A stretch of 25,094 nucleotides of DNA, taken from Caryophanales bacterium UBA2298 (lineage in GTDB: Bacteria; Bacillota_I; Bacilli_A; Izemoplasmatales; Hujiaoplasmataceae). The translations under genes were made by a program, and so were the position numbers. Below are positions 22,060 to 25,094 of this stretch, piece by piece (the stretch's first letter is position 1; each line of letters begins with the position of its first letter). Under the pieces are notes generated by a model. The model did not search any database. It saw only the letters and a list, made by a program, of their open reading frames with translations, and was not told where the DNA came from. The stretch is taken from positions 1 to 25,094 of the forward strand of contig DDWA01000043.1 of the NCBI GenBank assembly GCA_002345425.1. The letters are read 5' to 3'.

Positions 22060-22758
22060 ATGGGAATTAATGCACTAATCTTAATGGGGTTATCAATAAT
22101 TTTGGTCTATGTCATATTTATCGAAATTTTTACAATAATTTTTAGATTGACCGGATTGACGATAGATAAAGCTAGATTTCAAGTAATTTCACTATTTACA
22201 AATAGTGGTTTTACCACGCAAGAATCCGAATTAATCGTTAACTCTCGAATTAGAAGAAAAATAGCCAACTTGACTATGCTTTCCGGTTTTATCTTAAATG
22301 TAACAGTAATATCTGTGTTGGTTAATGTGTTTATTACTTTAGGGTCTGCACAATCATCTGATGTTCTAAAGTTTTTCTTGTTCATTGGTGGATTTTTCAT
22401 TATCGTTTTTATCCTAAAAAAATTGAAAATATTCGAATACTTGTTTAGAGGAGTTGTTGAAAGGGTTACTAATCGAGTCATTTATGGAAGTGGAACTAAT
22501 ATTATAGAAGTTTTAGATCACGTTGGTAAGAATTCAATTGCTCAAGTTCAAGTTATTAATTTACCAGAAGTTTTAGAGAATAGAACCCTAGAAAAAAGTG
22601 ATATCAGACAAATTTTTTCGATTAATGTTCTAGCCATTATTAGGGGTGGAGAAACAAATACAAATGTTACTAAAGATGATATGATTATAAAAGATGATAA
22701 AGTTATCGTCTTTGGAAAAATACAAAATATTAAAAAACTTTTTGTTAAACAACAATAA
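22060..22758 (+). CDS. Membrane protein with a TrkH-like pore-loop motif and C-terminal RCK_C domain
   Basis: A 232-residue protein. Three hydrophobic helices are clear (about 4-29, 69-94, 102-120). Between the first and second is ARFQVISLFTNSGFTT (38-53), which has the spacing and key residues of the KtrB/TrkH pore loops, including a glycine (Gly50) where the potassium filter glycine lies. Residues 147-230 form an RCK_C (TrkA_C) domain: IIEVLDHVGKNSIAQVQVIN, then a DIRQIFSINVLAIIRGGE strand-turn-strand (in pieces) and a KDDKVIVFGK ending. RCK_C domains bind ligands such as cyclic di-AMP or metabolites and dimerise. Proteins of this type are usually named only as TrkA C-terminal-domain proteins; a role in regulated ion flow is inferred. 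The gene is monocistronic. Confidence 0.75.
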   Translation: MGINALILMGLSIILVYVIFIEIFTIIFRLTGLTIDKARFQVISLFTNSGFTTQESELIVNSRIRRKIANLTMLSGFILNVTVISVLVNVFITLGSAQSSDVLKFFLFIGGFFIIVFILKKLKIFEYLFRGVVERVTNRVIYGSGTNIIEVLDHVGKNSIAQVQVINLPEVLENRTLEKSDIRQIFSINVLAIIRGGETNTNVTKDDMIIKDDKVIVFGKIQNIKKLFVKQQ

Positions 22759-22812
22759 TATTAAATATTTTATATTATTAGTAAATAATTGATAAGCCAT
22801 AGTAAAAAAGAA

Positions 22813-22832
22813 AATCCATCATCTGATGGATT
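22813..22832 (-). terminator. Terminator of the quinone-defence operon
   Basis: An 8-bp stem AATCCATC/GATGGATT with a 4-base loop is followed on the minus strand by T-rich sequence (TTTTCTTTTTT). It may also serve the convergent RCK_C gene. Confidence 0.75.
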
Positions 22833-22835
22833 GTT

Positions 22836-23438
22836 TTAATTTAGAATGTTAATGTACCAATTTTTGATATCATCGATTTCTTTTTGACTTATCTGGTGGC
22901 CATTATTGTATTTTGTAATATCAATGTTACCATTATTATTTTTAAATATCTCAAACAACTTGTTTGTTTCATCACCAGAAACTAGTTGATTACTTATACC
23001 CGATGTGATTAAAATATTTATATTACATAAATCTTTAGGTGTTACATTTTGTAAAGGAATCATCAGATGCATTAAACAAACGCCCTTAGATATTTTACCA
23101 AACAAATAAAGTAAAGATCCAATTATATTAGCACCATTAGAATAACCAATCATAATAATATTTTTGAGTTTATAATTATGATTATTAACAAAATCATCAA
23201 TAAATATCTTTATTTTTTTTGTTTCTTCTAACAGATTTAATTCATCAAAAACTCCAGGTCTTATTCGTTTAAAATACCGATTCATTCCATGCTCGTTAAC
23301 ATTTCCTCTTATCCCCAAAACAGAAGCATTATCATCAATGTAACTGGCTAGGGTTATCAGACTATTTTCGTCTCCTCCGGTTCCGTGAAAAAGAATGATT
23401 AAATTGTCCTTATTCTTCTCAATATACTTATATATCAT
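22836..23438 (-). CDS. mhqD: MhqD-like carboxylesterase/phospholipase-type alpha/beta hydrolase
   Basis: A 200-residue small alpha/beta hydrolase. The start HGTGGDENSL (18-27) with VLGIRGN (40-46) and RYFKRIRPGVFDEL (54-67) is typical of MhqD (YodD-type). The nucleophile elbow is GYSNGAN (98-104, Ser100) and the catalytic His is in NNGHQ (His181). The expected acid position, G-x-x-D-P in relatives, reads GISNQLV (147-153), so Asn150 replaces Asp. In Bacillus, mhqD is induced by quinones together with ring-cleaving dioxygenases, and here it follows exactly such genes. It begins 4 bases after the MarR stop with no clear Shine-Dalgarno, so it depends on coupling. It may hydrolyse a quinone-derived ester or ring-cleavage product (inference). 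Confidence 0.8.
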   Translation of the reverse strand: MIYKYIEKNKDNLIILFHGTGGDENSLITLASYIDDNASVLGIRGNVNEHGMNRYFKRIRPGVFDELNLLEETKKIKIFIDDFVNNHNYKLKNIIMIGYSNGANIIGSLLYLFGKISKGVCLMHLMIPLQNVTPKDLCNINILITSGISNQLVSGDETNKLFEIFKNNNGNIDITKYNNGHQISQKEIDDIKNWYINILN

Positions 23439-23442
23439 AGTA

Positions 23443-23865
23443 TTATCTATTTTTAGTTATTTTACCAATTTTCACAAGCGCTTTTTGAAGAATCTGTTCC
23501 TCATTATCTTCAAGAACATTTAGTATAGCTCTCATATTTTGTTTGTGAATTGGAAAAATTTTATTCATTAAAAGTCTACCCTTATCGGTTAGTTCAAGCA
23601 TAAAACTTCTTTTGTCTATATTTGATTGAATTTTTAAAATATAACCTTTAGTGACTAAATTTTCAATGACATATGACATTGAACTGTTAGGTACCAAAAC
23701 TTTGTCAATAACACCTTTAACACTTAATTTTTCTTTGTGATAAAGTGCTTCTAAAACTCCAAATTCTGAAACATTCAATCCATATTGGAATACATCATCT
23801 CTAATCAATTTTTCTAAAGAATTATAAGCTCTAAATAAAACCGTAATTGTTTTTAAATCATTCAT
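23443..23865 (-). CDS. mhqR: MarR-family regulator, MhqR-like
   Basis: A 140-residue winged-helix repressor. The helix-turn-helix and wing region shows LNVSEFGVLEALYHKEKLSVKG (in pieces, about 30-52), PNSSMSYVIENLVTKGYI and the wing with DKRSFMLELTDKGR, all characteristic of MarR proteins. It contains no cysteine, so direct thiol switching is excluded and ligand binding by a quinone or its metabolite is likelier. The start at 23865 is preferred over 23883, since AAAGGAG lies 9 bases before it; this start overlaps the dioxygenase end by 8 bases. Operon position between dioxygenase and MhqD-like esterase, and the 26-bp palindrome at the operon promoter, argue that it represses this operon including itself. 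Confidence 0.82.
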   Translation of the reverse strand: MNDLKTITVLFRAYNSLEKLIRDDVFQYGLNVSEFGVLEALYHKEKLSVKGVIDKVLVPNSSMSYVIENLVTKGYILKIQSNIDKRSFMLELTDKGRLLMNKIFPIHKQNMRAILNVLEDNEEQILQKALVKIGKITKNR

Positions 23866-24847
23866 TATAATACTCCTTTTCAATATTCAAATTACTTCTT
23901 ATCGTATTTATCGGTCTCACTAATTTTTCAATCTGTTCTTGTTTACCTCTAAATTTCGGCGGTAACGCCAATGTCTCACCAAGAATATTATAATCTTCTT
24001 GATCATCGATAAATCCCGGACCTTCGGTCGCAAATTCAAATAATATATTTGGATATAGTCTAGTATATAGTGATTTGAAATAGAATCTATCAACAAAACC
24101 TGAATGTCTTGCGCCAATTATATTTAAGTGTTGAATCCACTCATCTAGTTCTCTTTTATCATCTATTCTAAAAGCAACATGATGAACTCCTCCATAACCC
24201 TGCCAAGATCTGTTTAATTCAGACTCTTCAACTATAACACTAGCTCCATTGCCGCCAAGACCCATCTCAAACAAATTATAATTTCCCTCTTTGCTTATGA
24301 AAGACATTCCCATAAACTCTGTTAGAACGTGATTAATGCGATTTAAATCGCTAATTCTTAAAGAAATTGGTCCTAATCCGATTATCGCGTATTCATTTGG
24401 TACAGGACCTTTTACCCAAGGTTTTCCTCCTGGTACTCCATTTAGTCCTTCATCAGAAAACAAAGCATATTCTTGTCCGTCAAAGTCTTCAAAGAATATT
24501 GTTTTTCTACCGAACATATTTATTGGATTTTCAAAAATAACTCCAAAATGATTAAGCCTTTTAATCCAATATTCAATTGATTCATTATCTTTTACTCTTA
24601 AACCGATTCTACTGATTTCATCATTACCCTTTTCATGTTTATCAATTCCTTGAAAATCAAAAAACGTAACATCTGTTCCCGAACTACCAATATCATCAGC
24701 AAAAAACAAATGGTAAGTATTAATGTCATCTTGATTTACTGTTTTTTTAACTAATCTAAGCCCTAATATATATGTAAAAAATTGATAAATTTTTTCAGCA
24801 CTACTAGTTATTGCCGTAACGTGATGTACACCTTTTAGTTTATTCAT
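23858..24847 (-). CDS. Ring-cleaving dioxygenase of the MhqA/MhqE/MhqO type (two VOC domains)
   Basis: A 329-residue protein with two vicinal-oxygen-chelate (glyoxalase-like) domains. The first starts GVHHVTAIT (6-14, His9), the second is marked by GGVHHVAFRIDD (219-230, His222/223), and EFATEGPGF near 271-279 supplies the third metal ligand Glu271. PGGKPWVKGPVP links the domains. In Bacillus, MhqA, MhqE and MhqO confer resistance to methylhydroquinone and catechols, presumably by Fe-dependent ring cleavage. The start at 24898 is rejected because it lies in the operator/promoter; ATG 24847 has GGGGGT just upstream. First gene of the operon. It ends in TGA, overlapping the regulator's start. 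Confidence 0.87.
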   Translation of the reverse strand: MNKLKGVHHVTAITSSAEKIYQFFTYILGLRLVKKTVNQDDINTYHLFFADDIGSSGTDVTFFDFQGIDKHEKGNDEISRIGLRVKDNESIEYWIKRLNHFGVIFENPINMFGRKTIFFEDFDGQEYALFSDEGLNGVPGGKPWVKGPVPNEYAIIGLGPISLRISDLNRINHVLTEFMGMSFISKEGNYNLFEMGLGGNGASVIVEESELNRSWQGYGGVHHVAFRIDDKRELDEWIQHLNIIGARHSGFVDRFYFKSLYTRLYPNILFEFATEGPGFIDDQEDYNILGETLALPPKFRGKQEQIEKLVRPINTIRSNLNIEKEYYNE

Positions 24848-24869
24848 TATATACCCCCAACATATCATT

Positions 24870-24898
24870 ATTATATTTCGAATTCGAAATATAATCAA
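24870..24898 (-). promoter_or_regulatory. Promoter and MhqR-type operator of the quinone-defence operon
   Basis: On the minus strand TTGATT (24893-24898), 17 bases, TATAAT (24870-24875) form a good promoter. A perfect 26-base palindrome occupies 24870-24895 (half-site ATTATATTTCGAA followed by its exact complement), so it covers the spacer, the -10 and half of the -35. Its core TATTTCGAATTCGAAATA agrees with the published MhqR box of Bacillus (core ATCTCGAATTCGAGAT, from memory). A repressor bound here would block polymerase completely. Confidence 0.8.
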
Positions 24899-24948
24899 GT
24901 GATTTGCTTACACTTCATAAACTGTTTTTAAAATATGACTATAACCAA

Positions 24949-24976
24949 TTGACGGATTTAAAACTACTCTTATAAT
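24949..24976 (+). promoter_or_regulatory. Promoter reading out of the right edge
   Basis: TTGACG (24949-24954), 16 bases, TATAAT (24971-24976): a strong promoter pointing into the partial gene at the right end and divergent from the quinone-defence promoter. Confidence 0.6.
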
Positions 24977-25001
24977 TTTAATTGATAAAAAGAGTTCAAA
25001 T

Positions 25002-25094
25002 TTGAAAAAAACACTGCTCAAAGACAAAAATTATATGTTGTTAATAAAGGGAATTTAGTTTCATTCCCAGGAAGTAATATTCAGCAATTTGTTT
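25002..25094 (+). pseudogene. Possible MFS transporter start with a one-base frame problem (partial)
   Basis: Two adjoining frames give pieces of one familiar pattern. From TTG 25002 the frame reads LKKTLLKDKNYMLLIKG and then hits TAG at 25056-25058. The neighbouring frame across the same point reads KGNLVSFPGSNIQQFV to the edge. Joined at KG they look like the N-terminus of a major facilitator transporter (short basic start, then G-N-L-V-S-x-x-G-S). One extra A in the run at 25046-25048 would restore a single frame. The second frame alone has no start codon after its last stop (24986). The assignment is tentative because only about 90 bases are visible. Confidence 0.3.

Overview
This is an AT-rich stretch of a low-GC, Gram-positive-type bacterial chromosome. 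Shine-Dalgarno sites are strong (GGAGG-like), intergenic spaces are short, and TAA, TAG and TGA all act as stops. TGA ends gmk, the alpha/beta hydrolase at 6000 and the dioxygenase at 23858, so the Mycoplasma/Spiroplasma reassignment of TGA to Trp does not apply. KtrB, PepT, CTC-type L25, YwrD-like gamma-glutamyltransferase and an MhqR-type quinone regulon fit a Bacillota or Acholeplasma/Izemoplasma-like lineage. That placement is inferred; there is no rRNA here. I see no tRNA, rRNA, insertion sequence, prophage or CRISPR array. The window reads as ordinary chromosome with several poorly described small systems.

Layout. 1-1253 (minus): thioredoxin 5' end, SSAT-like acetyltransferase, guanylate kinase. 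1410-2732 (plus): KtrB potassium transporter. 2765-3788 (minus): a two-gene split permease. 4026-6917 (minus): a three-gene operon of HSL-type hydrolase, HxxxDG acyltransferase and a zinc-ribbon six-helix membrane protein. 7042-8262 (plus): PepT. 8335-9342 (minus): CorA. 9411-12013: two paralogous membrane proteins (plus) flanking a minus-strand operon of AAC(3)-like acetyltransferase, a 36-residue membrane microprotein and a four-helix membrane protein. 12045-13628 (plus): YwrD-like gamma-glutamyltransferase. 13634-17226 (minus): an operon of Ldh-type dehydrogenase, MsrB, SagB-like flavin oxidoreductase and zinc-ribbon PlsC acyltransferase. 17400-18635 (plus): M29 aminopeptidase. 18785-19960 (plus): AraC-family regulator behind a perfect consensus promoter. 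20034-21209 (plus): a nuclease with an Ig-like domain whose membrane-anchor leader is broken by an in-frame amber codon. 21275-21883 (minus): L25/CTC. 22060-22758 (plus): a membrane protein with an RCK_C domain and a TrkH-like pore-loop motif. 22836-24847 (minus): ring-cleaving dioxygenase, MarR regulator and MhqD-like esterase behind a 26-bp perfect palindrome. The right edge holds a promoter and a possibly frameshifted MFS transporter start.

Themes. Ion handling (KtrB, CorA, the RCK_C protein), peptide scavenging (PepT, M29 peptidase, gamma-glutamyltransferase), lipid or acyl modification (two unrelated acyltransferases and two hydrolases) and redox or electrophile defence (thioredoxin, MsrB, SagB-like protein, Mhq operon) dominate. 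The best candidates for new biology are the single-pore-loop RCK_C protein, the hydrolase/acyltransferase/zinc-ribbon operon and the coupled 36-residue microprotein.
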